NCBI GenBank assembly: GCA_907163225.1
Contig: OU015322.1
Span: 1,054,001-1,118,000, forward strand
Direction: 5' to 3'
Source of the DNA: an uncultured Rhodocyclaceae bacterium
GTDB lineage: Bacteria; Pseudomonadota; Gammaproteobacteria; Burkholderiales; Rhodocyclaceae
DNA: 64,000 nt
Shown here: positions 1 through 8,048 of the stretch, in pieces
How positions within the stretch are numbered: position 1 is the stretch's first letter
Layout of the letters: every line of letters starts with the position of its first letter
Notes under the pieces: model-generated
What the model was told of the DNA's origin: nothing
Seen by the model: only the letters and a program-made list of their open reading frames with translations
Database searches by the model: none
Position numbers and translations under genes: made by a program

Positions 1-387
1 GTAGACCAGCGCTGGCGGCAACAAGCCCTCGGCGAGCAAGGTCTGATCACCGTAGAGATCGGCCAGCATGGCGTTGAGCACGGTGGCGCGCTGGGCGACG
101 GCAGCCGACACTTCAGCCCATTCGTCGGGCGGGATGATCAGCGGCAGCGGGTCAAGCGCCCACGGCCGGTCGGCACCGTTGGGGTCAGCGTAAACATTGT
201 AGGTGACGCCGTTTTCCTGAATCCGCTGCTCGGCAAAATCGAGACGGCGGCGCATTTCCTCTGGCGCCAGCCCATCGAGATGATTGAGAAACGGCTCCCA
301 GTGCGGGCGTACGTCCCCTTTGGCCGTCAGCATTTCATCGTAGCGGCGGGGACTGTTGGGGTAAATCGTCAGGAGCGTGCGAGCCAT
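1..387 (-). CDS. Circularly permuted type 2 ATP-grasp protein (partial, N-terminus only)
   Basis: The reading frame starts at the ATG complementary to 385-387 and runs off the left edge, so about 129 residues are visible. The visible part contains the family signature NVYADPNGADRPWALDPLPL and then LIIPPDEWAEV, which are typical of the N-terminus of the DUF404/DUF407 circularly permuted ATP-grasp family. These enzymes are predicted ATP-dependent carboxylate-amine ligases acting on peptides. It lies 66 bp downstream of a transglutaminase/DUF2126 gene on the same strand, the usual partner. Whether this copy is fused to an alpha-E domain cannot be seen. A stem-loop lies between the two genes, so read-through may be partial. 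Family call is confident, substrate unknown. Confidence 0.85.
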   Translation of the reverse strand, partial: MARTLLTIYPNSPRRYDEMLTAKGDVRPHWEPFLNHLDGLAPEEMRRRLDFAEQRIQENGVTYNVYADPNGADRPWALDPLPLIIPPDEWAEVSAAVAQRATVLNAMLADLYGDQTLLAEGLLPPALVY

Positions 388-406
388 TTATAGTTTTTAC
401 CAGCTA

Positions 407-430
407 AAACAGGCCGTTTCCGGCCTGTTT
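407..430 (-). terminator. Stem-loop between transglutaminase and ATP-grasp genes
   Basis: A perfect 10-bp stem (AAACAGGCCG / CGGCCTGTTT) with a TTTC loop. It ends in T-rich sequence in both directions and could act as an attenuator between the two left-pointing genes. Confidence 0.55.
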
Positions 431-460
431 CTGCGGTCAACCCGAATTTTTGATTAAAAC
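431..460 (-). repeat. GGTTGACC dispersed motif, copy 1
   Basis: Reads AATTCGGGTTGACCGCAGAA on the minus strand, preceded by a T/A-rich stretch. It starts 3 bp after the stop codon of the transglutaminase gene. Weaker than most copies in the CCGG part. Confidence 0.6.
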
Positions 461-3400
461 CGCCGCAAGTCTAGCGTAAACGGGTGCTCGGCGCTGATCT
501 CCGGCGCCCTGACCTGCATCTTGCCCGGCGTGTGGCCAAAGCGGAAGAAGCGGGCGAGACGACGACTTTCAGCCTCGAAGGCATTGACCGGGAAGGTATC
601 GAAACTGCGCCCGCCCGGATGCGCGACATGGTACTGGCAACCGCCCAGCGAACGCTGCATCCAGGTATCGACGATGTCGAAAACCAGCGGCGCATGGACG
701 CCAATGGTCGGATGCAGGCAGGATGCCGGTTGCCAGGCGCGGTAGCGCACGCCGGCGACGAATTCGCCGTTGGTACCGGTGTTCTGCAGCGGCACCGGAA
801 CGCCATTGCAGGTCAGCACGTAACGGTCGGGCGCCATGCCCTTGATGCGGACCTGGACGCGCTCGACCGAGGAGTCGACGTAGCGCACCGTGCCGCCACC
901 GCCGCCCTCCTCACCCATGACGTGCCAGGGCTCGAGTGCATGGCGCAGTTCGAACTCCATGCCCTTGACGGCGAAATCGCCATATTTCGGGAAACGGAAT
1001 TCGAAGTGCGGGGCGAACCATTCGGCCTTGAAGGCGAAGCCGGCTTCGGCCATTTCCTGCATGACGTCCTTGAAATCCTGCTCGGCGTAGAACGGCAGCA
1101 TGAAGCGGTCGTGCAGCTCGGTGCCCCAGCGCGCCAGGCGGGCCGGCTCGTAAGGCTGCTCCCAGAAACGGGCGATCATGGCGCGCAACAGCAATTGCTG
1201 GGCGAGCGACATGCGGGCATGCGGCGGCATTTCGAAGGCGCGCAACTCAAGCAGGCCAAGGCGACCGGTCGGGCCGTCCGGTGAGTAGAGCTTGTCGATG
1301 CAGAACTCGGAACGGTGAGTGTTGCCGGTGACGTCGGTGAGCAGGTTGCGCAGGATGCGGTCGATCAGCCATGGCTGAACAACGCCGCCCGGCTGCGGAA
1401 TCTGCTTGAAGGCGATTTCGAGCTCGTAGAGGCTGTCGTTGCGTGCCTCATCGACGCGCGGCGCCTGACTGGTCGGGCCGATGAACAGGCCGGAGAACAG
1501 GTAGGACAGGCTCGGATGATTGTGCCAGTAGGCGATCAGGCTCTTGAGCAGATCGGGGCGACGGAGGAAAGGCGAATCGTTGGGCGTGGCGCCGCCGAGG
1601 ACGAAGTGGTTGCCGCCGCCGGTGCCGGTGTGGCGCCCGTCGACCATGAACTTTTCAGTAGTCAGGCGCGAGTAGTGGGCCGCCTCGTAGAGGTGGGTGG
1701 TCTGGTCGACCAGCTGGTCCCAGCTACGTGCCGGATGGACATTGACCTCGATGACGCCGGGGTCGGGCGTGACGCTGAAATGCGTCAGGCGCGGGTCGGA
1801 CGGTGGCGTATAGCCTTCCATAATGACCGGCATCTTCATCTCTTCGGCCGTTGCTTCAACGGCGGCAACGATTTCCAGATAATCGTCGAGCTTTTCGGTT
1901 GGCGGCATGAAGACGTAGAGCCGGCCGTTGCGCGGCTCGGCGCACATGGCCATGCGAGTGATCCAGCCGGCCGATTCCTTGAAGCGCGGCATGGTGTCGG
2001 TCGGCTTTTCCCAGGCGCGAAGCTTGCCGTCGCCAGACTCGCCGCCGGCGGCGCCGAGGCTACCCAAATGGCGGCGCTGCATCTGCGGCTCGCGGGCACC
2101 GACCTCGCCGCTCACGCGGGCACGCAGGGCGGCCCAGCTGGCCAGCGGATCGGTAGCGGTTTCGGCATCGGGCGGATTGAGGTAGGGGTAGTCGCTGGTC
2201 GCCGTCCATGGCTGTGAATCGTAGGGCAAACGGTAGCCCATGGCCGAATCGCCGGGGAACAGATAGCAACGCTCGGAACGCAGGAACCACGGGCCGGTCT
2301 GCCACTGGTTCCAGACGTTCTTCATAATCGGCAGCACCGAGCCAACGGTGTAGGTCATGCCCTGGGTGAACACCTTCATCAGGCGCTCGCGCTCCAGCGC
2401 ATCATCGACACGCGAATCGAATGGATCGACGTTGCCCGGCAGGCGGCGCTCGCGCCACATGTAGTAGTAAACGTCCTCGAAGGCCGGGAAGACGTAGTCG
2501 GAGGTCATGCCGAGGCGTTCGGCGACACGCTTGAGGAAACGCTGGGCGTGTTCGGCCGTGGCACCGTAATCGATGCTTTCGTTGGCATACAGCTCGGGCG
2601 CATTCCAGATCGGCTCGCCGTCCTTGCGCCAGAAGCAGTTCAGCGACCAGCGCGGGAGTTGTTCGCCGGGATACCACTTGCCCTGCCCGAAGTGCATGAG
2701 GCCGTTCGGGGCGTATTTGCTGCGCAGGCGATGGAAGATATCGGCGGCGAAAATGCGCTTCGTGGGGCCGAGCGCGGCGGTATTCCATTCGGCGCCATCC
2801 GGGTCGTCGACGGCAACGAAGGTCGGCTCGCCGCCTTGTGTCAGGCGCACGTCGAGCTTGCCGAGGGTGCCGTCGATCTGGTGGCCGAGGTTTTCGATCT
2901 CGCTCCACTGTTCATCGGTGTAGGGCTTGGTGACGCGCGGCGCTTCCCAGATGCGGGTGACCTGCATGTGGTGCTCGAACTCGGTTTCGCACTCGTCGAG
3001 GCCGCCGGTGACCGGCGCGGCGGAACCCGGTTCCGGCGTGCAGGCGAGCGGGATGTGGCCTTCGCCGGCGAACAGGCCGGAGGTCGGGTCGAGACCAATC
3101 CAGCCGGCGCCCGGCAGATAGACTTCAGCCCAGGCGTGCAGGTCGGTGAAGTCGGCTTCGGGGCCGGACGGGCCATCCAGAGATTTCACGTCTGCGGTCA
3201 ACTGGATTAAATAGCCAGAAACGAAACGAGCCGCCAGGCCGAGGTGGCGCAGCACCTGCACCAGCAGCCAGGCCGAGTCGCGGCAGGAGCCGGAACGCTT
3301 GGTCAGCGTCTCTTCCGGCGTCTGGACGCCCGGTTCCATGCGGATGGTGTAGCGGATGGCCTTTTGCAGGTCGGCGTTGAGGGCGACGAGGAAATCGACG

Positions 3401-3822
3401 CTGCGTACCGGCTTGCGTGAAATGCCGGCCATGTATTTCTTGAGTTCCGGCGTTTCCGGCAGCTTGTGCAGGTAGGGCGTCAGTTCGTGGCGTTCCCATG
3501 CCTCGTAGGCGAAGGGAATCTTCTCGGCGTGCGGCTCGAGGAAAAAGTCAAAGGGGTTGATGACCGACATTTCGGCCACCATGTCGACCTCGATGCTGAA
3601 TTCGCGGGTCTTTTCCGGGAAGACCAGGCGGGCCAGGTAGTTACCCTGCGGGTCCTGCTGCCAGTTCACGAAATGCGTTTCCGGCCCGATCTTGAGCGAG
3701 TAGGAAAGAATGCGCGTTCGCGAATGCGGGCAGGGGCGCAAGCGAATGACCTGCGGCCCGAGATTGATCAGGCGATCGTAGTTGTAACGGGTAACGTGAT
3801 TCAGCGCGACATGGATCGACAC
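454..3822 (-). CDS. Transglutaminase-like protein with C-terminal DUF2126 domain
   Basis: A 1122-residue protein. Residues 1-100 match the bacterial transglutaminase N-terminal region. The transglutaminase-like core follows with the catalytic triad visible as Cys180 (RSGSCRDSAW), His229 (DLHAW) and Asp245 (GLDPTSG). Residues from about 300 to the end form the long DUF2126 region. The family is predicted to act as a peptidase or amidase, or transglutaminase, and is usually found with circularly permuted ATP-grasp and alpha-E proteins, as here. The start is a GTG at 3822 with GGAG nine bases upstream. Upstream there is a sigma-54 promoter and an NtrC-like site. No signal peptide is visible, so it is probably cytoplasmic. 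The actual substrate is unknown. Confidence 0.9.
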   Translation of the reverse strand: MSIHVALNHVTRYNYDRLINLGPQVIRLRPCPHSRTRILSYSLKIGPETHFVNWQQDPQGNYLARLVFPEKTREFSIEVDMVAEMSVINPFDFFLEPHAEKIPFAYEAWERHELTPYLHKLPETPELKKYMAGISRKPVRSVDFLVALNADLQKAIRYTIRMEPGVQTPEETLTKRSGSCRDSAWLLVQVLRHLGLAARFVSGYLIQLTADVKSLDGPSGPEADFTDLHAWAEVYLPGAGWIGLDPTSGLFAGEGHIPLACTPEPGSAAPVTGGLDECETEFEHHMQVTRIWEAPRVTKPYTDEQWSEIENLGHQIDGTLGKLDVRLTQGGEPTFVAVDDPDGAEWNTAALGPTKRIFAADIFHRLRSKYAPNGLMHFGQGKWYPGEQLPRWSLNCFWRKDGEPIWNAPELYANESIDYGATAEHAQRFLKRVAERLGMTSDYVFPAFEDVYYYMWRERRLPGNVDPFDSRVDDALERERLMKVFTQGMTYTVGSVLPIMKNVWNQWQTGPWFLRSERCYLFPGDSAMGYRLPYDSQPWTATSDYPYLNPPDAETATDPLASWAALRARVSGEVGAREPQMQRRHLGSLGAAGGESGDGKLRAWEKPTDTMPRFKESAGWITRMAMCAEPRNGRLYVFMPPTEKLDDYLEIVAAVEATAEEMKMPVIMEGYTPPSDPRLTHFSVTPDPGVIEVNVHPARSWDQLVDQTTHLYEAAHYSRLTTEKFMVDGRHTGTGGGNHFVLGGATPNDSPFLRRPDLLKSLIAYWHNHPSLSYLFSGLFIGPTSQAPRVDEARNDSLYELEIAFKQIPQPGGVVQPWLIDRILRNLLTDVTGNTHRSEFCIDKLYSPDGPTGRLGLLELRAFEMPPHARMSLAQQLLLRAMIARFWEQPYEPARLARWGTELHDRFMLPFYAEQDFKDVMQEMAEAGFAFKAEWFAPHFEFRFPKYGDFAVKGMEFELRHALEPWHVMGEEGGGGGTVRYVDSSVERVQVRIKGMAPDRYVLTCNGVPVPLQNTGTNGEFVAGVRYRAWQPASCLHPTIGVHAPLVFDIVDTWMQRSLGGCQYHVAHPGGRSFDTFPVNAFEAESRRLARFFRFGHTPGKMQVRAPEISAEHPFTLDLRRF
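3190..3222 (-). repeat. GGTTGACC dispersed motif, copy 2 (inside transglutaminase gene)
   Basis: On the minus strand it reads TTTCTGGCTATTTAATCCAG followed by TTGACCGCAGA. It is in the sense strand of the host gene and encodes GYLIQLTAD, a stretch that is normally conserved in the family. Confidence 0.65.
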
Positions 3823-3857
3823 GAGCTTGCTCCAGGCAGAATGATTGCAAGCTTAAA

Positions 3858-3874
3858 AGCAAGACGCGAACCAG
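3858..3874 (-). promoter_or_regulatory. Sigma-54 (RpoN) promoter of the transglutaminase operon
   Basis: The minus strand reads CTGGTTCGCGTCTTGCT, with the GG and GC dinucleotides exactly ten bases apart, the invariant feature of -24/-12 promoters, and TTGCT at the -12 side. The expected start site is about 3847, some 25 bp before the GTG start codon. Confidence 0.65.
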
Positions 3875-3945
3875 CTTGCAAGTCGTTGTTTTTCAATAAA
3901 CCGGATGTTCTCACGCACCCAATGAAAGTCAGATGACAGCGTGTG

Positions 3946-3962
3946 CGCGCCAAGTTGGTGCA
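3946..3962 (-). promoter_or_regulatory. NtrC-like enhancer site
   Basis: The minus strand reads TGCACCAACTTGGCGCG. This matches the NtrC consensus TGCACCA-N3-TGGTGCA in 12 of 14 defined positions. It is centred about 107 bp upstream of the predicted start site, a usual distance for NtrC. The 12-mer TGCACCAACTTG is shared with the ATP-grasp promoter at 23 kb. Confidence 0.5.
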
Positions 3963-3990
3963 GCAGGGATCACCCTGGGGCAGACGCGGA

Positions 3991-4413
3991 TCAAGACAGT
4001 TTGACGAAACCGTCGGCATCGAGCGCGACAAAAGGATTGAAACAAACTTCCCACAGGAAGCCGTCCGGATCGGCAAAGTAGCCGCGAAAGCCGCCCCAGA
4101 ATACCTTGTCAGCCGCTCGCACAAGGGTAGCACCCGCCGAAACGGCCTCTTCCAGCGTGGCAAGCACTGCCGACTCGGATGGTACGTTGTGCGCCAGCGT
4201 GAAACCACTGAATCCGCTCCCGCTGGACGCTACTGAAGCATCCTCGGCCAGCGCCTCGCGCTGAAACAGCGCAAAGGCCACCGAGCCGGCCTGATAAAAG
4301 GCGATGGCCTCCTGACTGGCAGAAGATTCACGCCAGCCCAGCGCCTTGTAAAAGGCCCGGCTACGGGCCAGATCAGTCACGCCGAGGGTAATGAAACTGA
4401 TGGTTTGGTTCAT
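3991..4413 (-). CDS. VOC (glyoxalase/bleomycin-resistance-like) family protein
   Basis: A 140-residue single VOC-fold protein. It starts with MNQTISFITLGVTDLARSR, the first beta strand and helix, and ends with YFADPDGFLWEVCFNP, the last strand carrying the usual metal-ligand Glu. The first metal position, often His, appears to be non-His here (FITLG), so metal binding is doubtful. The start ATG has GGAG upstream. It stands alone between two left-pointing genes. The substrate cannot be told from sequence. Confidence 0.85.
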   Translation of the reverse strand: MNQTISFITLGVTDLARSRAFYKALGWRESSASQEAIAFYQAGSVAFALFQREALAEDASVASSGSGFSGFTLAHNVPSESAVLATLEEAVSAGATLVRAADKVFWGGFRGYFADPDGFLWEVCFNPFVALDADGFVKLS

Positions 4414-4498
4414 GACATCAAAGTCTCCAGGTCAATTTTTCGCCCTGCTCCGTTGGCGCCGCACGGCGGGAGACGCCACCTTGAATCCGATCGCCAGC

Positions 4499-5329
4499 TT
4501 AGCAACTTCGCCCCCCGGTCGCACGGCTAAAACCAAACCCGCCCTGCCCGGAACTGCCGGGCAGGATGCAGATTTTCATGGCCAGCGTACGAGCCGATTT
4601 GTTGATATCGGCCGGGAACGGTGCAAACGGAATGGATTTTTCAACGATGGACTTGATGAACGCGATTTCCTCGGTCTGATCGCCGGCATTGATCACCGAG
4701 AACGACTTCAGCGTGCCATCGGGATTGAGCCTGAACTGTACCGAGGCCGGGCGTATTCCCCTGCTCCGGGGGTCGTTCTTGACGAAGCCGGCGCTGCGAT
4801 TCAGGCGTTTGACCAAGCCATCGACGTACATTTCCAGGCTGAACGGATCGGGCGGCGCTTCGTTGGGGCGAAGCTCCAGCGTGGCATCGCCCGACTCATC
4901 CTGACGGGCCATCTGCCGCGCCTGATCGCGCGCCATCGCCATCGAGCGCTGGGCCAGCGTCGGCTTGGGCGCAGCCTTGGCTTCCTGATCGATTTCCTCC
5001 AGAAACCGGTTCATGTCGGCCTTTTCAGCGGCGGACCATTTTGGCTCGACGGGCACCGACATTCTGGACGGCCCACGCGTCGTCATGATGCGTGGACGAA
5101 CCGGGTTTGAGGCTCTGGCCGCAGCCTTCGGCGGCTGGTTTGGCATCGTCGCGGTCACCTGCTTTTCAAGCGGCTGCGCCAGGCGCGCCTGCAAGCGCGG
5201 CGGGGCCTTCTCGCTGGCGGGATCCTGCCGGGGCACCATCAGGATCACTGCATGGATCAACGCGGAAACAACAATCGCCCACGGCAACGGGCTTTCGGAT
5301 GGGTAACTCTGAAAATACATGGCGCCCAT
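4499..5329 (-). CDS. TonB-like protein with C-terminal TonB domain
   Basis: The protein has a short N-terminal tail and one membrane segment (about residues 15-30, LPWAIVVSALIHAVILMVP). A proline- and lysine-rich periplasmic linker follows. The C-terminal TonB-like domain carries the VQFRLNPDGTLKSFSVI strand and a KSIPFAPFP stretch. This is the layout of energy transducers that couple the inner-membrane proton gradient to outer-membrane receptors, though no ExbB/ExbD gene is adjacent. I chose the ATG at 5329; the ATG at 5320 is equally possible. A longer open frame to 5440 exists but runs through the intergenic motif and has no ribosome binding site. About 276 residues. Confidence 0.75.
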   Translation of the reverse strand: MGAMYFQSYPSESPLPWAIVVSALIHAVILMVPRQDPASEKAPPRLQARLAQPLEKQVTATMPNQPPKAAARASNPVRPRIMTTRGPSRMSVPVEPKWSAAEKADMNRFLEEIDQEAKAAPKPTLAQRSMAMARDQARQMARQDESGDATLELRPNEAPPDPFSLEMYVDGLVKRLNRSAGFVKNDPRSRGIRPASVQFRLNPDGTLKSFSVINAGDQTEEIAFIKSIVEKSIPFAPFPADINKSARTLAMKICILPGSSGQGGFGFSRATGGRSC

Positions 5330-5340
5330 TTTAAATGGGC
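5324..5340. promoter_or_regulatory. Perfect inverted repeat over the TonB-like start codon
   Basis: GCCCATTT-T-AAATGGGC, eight-base arms around one base. It overlaps the start codon chosen for the TonB-like gene and could be an operator or an mRNA hairpin hiding the start. Confidence 0.35.
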
Positions 5341-5386
5341 AAGCCGACGAGATTCTGGCGAAGCGGGCATCTGAACGACTATTTAC

Positions 5387-5420
5387 AAATTTGGCCCGAT
5401 TTTCCGGTTGACCGCAGCAA
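5387..5420 (+). repeat. GGTTGACC dispersed motif, copy 3
   Basis: Reads ATTTGGCCCGATTTTCCGG then TTGACCGCAGCAA. It lies in the divergent region between the TonB-like gene and the cytochrome c' gene. Confidence 0.8.
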
Positions 5421-5489
5421 GCTGCCACCCCTTCCCGCACCCCGTATAATTCGCCCTCTCGGGCCCCGCCCAGTCATTGATCGCCAGCC

Positions 5490-5972
5490 ATGCGCCAGTT
5501 TTTGAAATTTCGCCGTTTTTTACTGTTGACCGTAGGGCCAGCCGTTGCCGCTATCGTCGTAGCAACGTTTGCCGGCTGCGGCGAAGTTGAAGACACGCGC
5601 CCGGGGCAGCCGGTGAAGCAGCGGCAAATGGCGTTCAAGGAGATGGTCAAGGCGTTCGAGCCAATGGGCGTGATACTGCGCAAGGGTAGCTACAACGCCG
5701 ACAAATTCCTGCCGCTGGCCGAAGCACTCGTCGCCAAGCGCGATGGGCCGTGGCCGCATTTCGGGCCGGACACCAACTACCCGCCAACCAAGGCCACCGC
5801 CGAAGTCTGGAAGCAGCCGGAAGCCTTCACGAAGGACAAGCAGACCTTCATCGCCGCCACCGACGCCCTGCTCGCCGCCGCGCAGAGCAAGGACAAGGCC
5901 GCCGTGGAGAAGACCTACGACGCCGTCCATGAAGCCTGCAAGACCTGCCACAAGCAGTTCAAGGAACGCTGA
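5490..5972 (+). CDS. Cytochrome c' (class II cytochrome c) lipoprotein
   Basis: A 160-residue protein with a basic N-terminus, a hydrophobic segment and a probable lipobox (TFAGC, Cys30), so it is likely anchored in the periplasm. The body is mostly alpha-helical and the haem c site CKTCH is near the C-terminus (Cys150, Cys153, His154), where class II cytochromes carry it. It probably binds NO or transfers electrons; the exact role is not shown. It is followed 18 bp later by an FAD-dependent oxidoreductase on the same strand. Copy 4 of the dispersed motif lies inside the signal-sequence coding region. Confidence 0.88.
   Translation: MRQFLKFRRFLLLTVGPAVAAIVVATFAGCGEVEDTRPGQPVKQRQMAFKEMVKAFEPMGVILRKGSYNADKFLPLAEALVAKRDGPWPHFGPDTNYPPTKATAEVWKQPEAFTKDKQTFIAATDALLAAAQSKDKAAVEKTYDAVHEACKTCHKQFKER
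5507..5537 (+). repeat. GGTTGACC dispersed motif, copy 4 (inside cytochrome c' gene)
   Basis: Reads ATTTCGCCGTTTTTTACTG then TTGACCGTAGGG. It is in the sense strand and encodes part of the hydrophobic signal segment (RRFLLLTVG). Confidence 0.65.
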
Positions 5973-5990
5973 GAACACCGGAAGATTCGC

Positions 5991-7607
5991 ATGTTGAGAC
6001 TGACCGAACTGAAGCTGCCGCTCGACCACGCCAAGGACGCGCTGCGCCCCGCCATCTGCCAGCGCCTGGGCATTGCCGATGCCGACCTGCTCGATTTCAC
6101 GATCTTCAAGCGCAGCTACGATGCGCGCAAGAAATCGGCCATCACGCTGATCTATACGGTGGATTTCACCGTCGCCAACGAAGCCGCGCTGCTCGCCAAA
6201 CTGGCCGATGACCGCCACGTTGGCCCGAGGCCCGACACCCAGTACAAATACGTCGCCCAGGCCCCGGCCGAACTGAAGACCCGCCCGGTCGTCATCGGAA
6301 CCGGCCCCTGCGGCCTGCTCGCCGGGCTGATCCTGGCCCAGATGGGCTTCAAGCCGATCATCCTCGAACGCGGCAAGGCCGTGCGCGAGCGCACGAAAGA
6401 CACCTGGGGCCTGTGGCGCAACAACAAGCTCAACCCGGAATCGAACGTCCAGTTCGGCGAAGGCGGCGCCGGCACCTTCTCGGACGGCAAGCTCTACAGC
6501 CAGATCAAGGACCCGCAGCATCACGGCCGCAAAGTGCTCGAAGAATTCGTCAAGGCCGGCGCGCCGGAAGAGATTATGTACGTCAGCAAGCCGCACATCG
6601 GCACCTTCCGGCTGGTCAAGATGGTCGAGAACATCCGCACCACGATCACTGAACTGGGCGGCGAAATCCGCTTCGGCAGCAAGGTCGAGCGGCTGGTCAT
6701 CGAAGACCATCAAGTGCGCGGCGTGGTCATGGCTGATGGCGAAACCATCGCCACCGACCATGTCGTCCTCGCCGTCGGCCACAGCGCCCGCGACACCTTC
6801 CAGGCGCTCTACGAGCAAGGCGTCTACATCGAAGCCAAGCCCTTCTCCATCGGCTTCCGCGTCGAACACCCGCAGGCGATGATCGACAAGGCCCGTTTCG
6901 GCCCCAATGCCGGCAACGAAATCCTCGGCGCCGCAGACTACAAACTCGTCCACCACTGCAAGAACGGCCGCGCCGCCTACAGCTTCTGCATGTGCCCAGG
7001 CGGCCAGGTCGTCGCCGCCACCTCGGAAGAAGGCCGCGTCGTCACCAACGGCATGAGCCAGTACTCGCGCGCCGAACGCAACGCCAACGCGGCGCTCGTC
7101 GTCGAAGTCAAACCCGAAGACTTCCCCGGCGACTACCGGACCAACCCGCTCGCCGGCATCGACTTCCAGCGCCAGTGGGAATCCGCCGCCTTCGTCGCCG
7201 GCGGCAGCACCTACGCTGCCCCCGCCCAGCGCGTCGGCGACTTTTTGGCCGGCCGTCCGTCGACCGCCCTCGGCGAAGTCGATCCCTCCTACCAGCCCGG
7301 CGTGCACATGACCGATCTGGCGAGCTGCGTCCCGCCCTACGTCATCGAAGCCCTGCGCGAAGCCATCCCGGCCTTCGACAAGCAGATCAAGGGCTTCGCC
7401 ATGGCGGACGCCATCCTGACCGGCGTCGAAACCCGCACCTCATCCCCCATCCGCATCAAACGCGGCCCCGACTACCAAAGCATCAACACCCGCGGTCTCT
7501 ACCCGGCCGGCGAAGGCGCCGGCTATGCGGGCGGAATTCTGTCGGCTGGGGTTGATGGGATCAAGGTGGCGGAGGCAGTGGCGATGTCGATGGCAGGCAT
7601 TGACTAA
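5991..7607 (+). CDS. FAD-dependent oxidoreductase (COG2509 family)
   Basis: A 538-residue protein with an N-terminal alpha/beta domain of about 95 residues. The dinucleotide-binding motif VIGTGPCG follows at 101-108, with the glycine-rich stretch FGEGGAGTFSDGKL near 155 and the C-terminal GEGAGYAGGILSAGVDG, all typical of the COG2509 family of uncharacterised FAD-dependent dehydrogenases. The long N-terminal domain before the FAD fold separates it from HI0933-type proteins. The start has GGAAG upstream. It may be cotranscribed with the cytochrome c' gene. The substrate is unknown. Confidence 0.88.
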   Translation: MLRLTELKLPLDHAKDALRPAICQRLGIADADLLDFTIFKRSYDARKKSAITLIYTVDFTVANEAALLAKLADDRHVGPRPDTQYKYVAQAPAELKTRPVVIGTGPCGLLAGLILAQMGFKPIILERGKAVRERTKDTWGLWRNNKLNPESNVQFGEGGAGTFSDGKLYSQIKDPQHHGRKVLEEFVKAGAPEEIMYVSKPHIGTFRLVKMVENIRTTITELGGEIRFGSKVERLVIEDHQVRGVVMADGETIATDHVVLAVGHSARDTFQALYEQGVYIEAKPFSIGFRVEHPQAMIDKARFGPNAGNEILGAADYKLVHHCKNGRAAYSFCMCPGGQVVAATSEEGRVVTNGMSQYSRAERNANAALVVEVKPEDFPGDYRTNPLAGIDFQRQWESAAFVAGGSTYAAPAQRVGDFLAGRPSTALGEVDPSYQPGVHMTDLASCVPPYVIEALREAIPAFDKQIKGFAMADAILTGVETRTSSPIRIKRGPDYQSINTRGLYPAGEGAGYAGGILSAGVDGIKVAEAVAMSMAGID

Positions 7608-7717
7608 TTTTCGGCTTTCAATTCGGCGGAAATACCGTCCAAAAGCACACCGTCTGCGAACTTCGTGAAAAAGCCACTGCCGAACGATGCAATCCTTCGG
7701 CAACGTGCAGATACAAC

Positions 7718-7927
7718 ATGGAAACCTTGAATTTAAAGATCACCGGTTTAACCGATGAAACCAGCGTCCGATCGTTGGCAAACGCCATTCAGGACTTGCC
7801 AAATATTGGCCACATCGAGATATCCCCGGAAACGGGAGAGACCACCATCGAACATGGTCGATTCATCAGTCCGGATGACATCCTGCAGGCGATTGTCGAT
7901 GCCGGCTTTGAAGCAGAGTTCAGCTAG
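7718..7927 (+). CDS. Small HMA-fold-like protein lacking the metal-binding cysteines
   Basis: A 69-residue protein whose pattern resembles CopZ-type heavy-metal-associated domains: a first strand LNLKITGLTD, a helix SVRSLANAIQDLPNI, a strand HIEISPETGETTIEHG and a final IVDAGFEAEFS, which closely matches the usual AI.DAGF.A end. The expected GMTCxxC loop is replaced by GLTDETS, and there is no cysteine in the whole protein, so it cannot bind copper in the normal way. The ribosome binding site is weak. No partner gene is adjacent. It may be a regulatory or degenerate relative. Confidence 0.65.
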   Translation: METLNLKITGLTDETSVRSLANAIQDLPNIGHIEISPETGETTIEHGRFISPDDILQAIVDAGFEAEFS

Positions 7928-8048
7928 CGGTCTGCTTCGCAGATCACCAACCACAAGGCTTGCCTTTGTACCTGAAGCGCTGTTCCTCAATCTCGCGATA
8001 GCGAAAGCCGTTGCTCGTTGAATACGTGCCCCATCAATTCCCTGATCT

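Noticed and set aside
5520-7307. 595-codon open frame antisense to the cytochrome c' and COG2509 genes
   Set aside because: It lies entirely opposite two well-supported genes and has the Gly/Ala/Asp/Glu-rich composition of a GC-rich shadow frame, with no recognisable domain.
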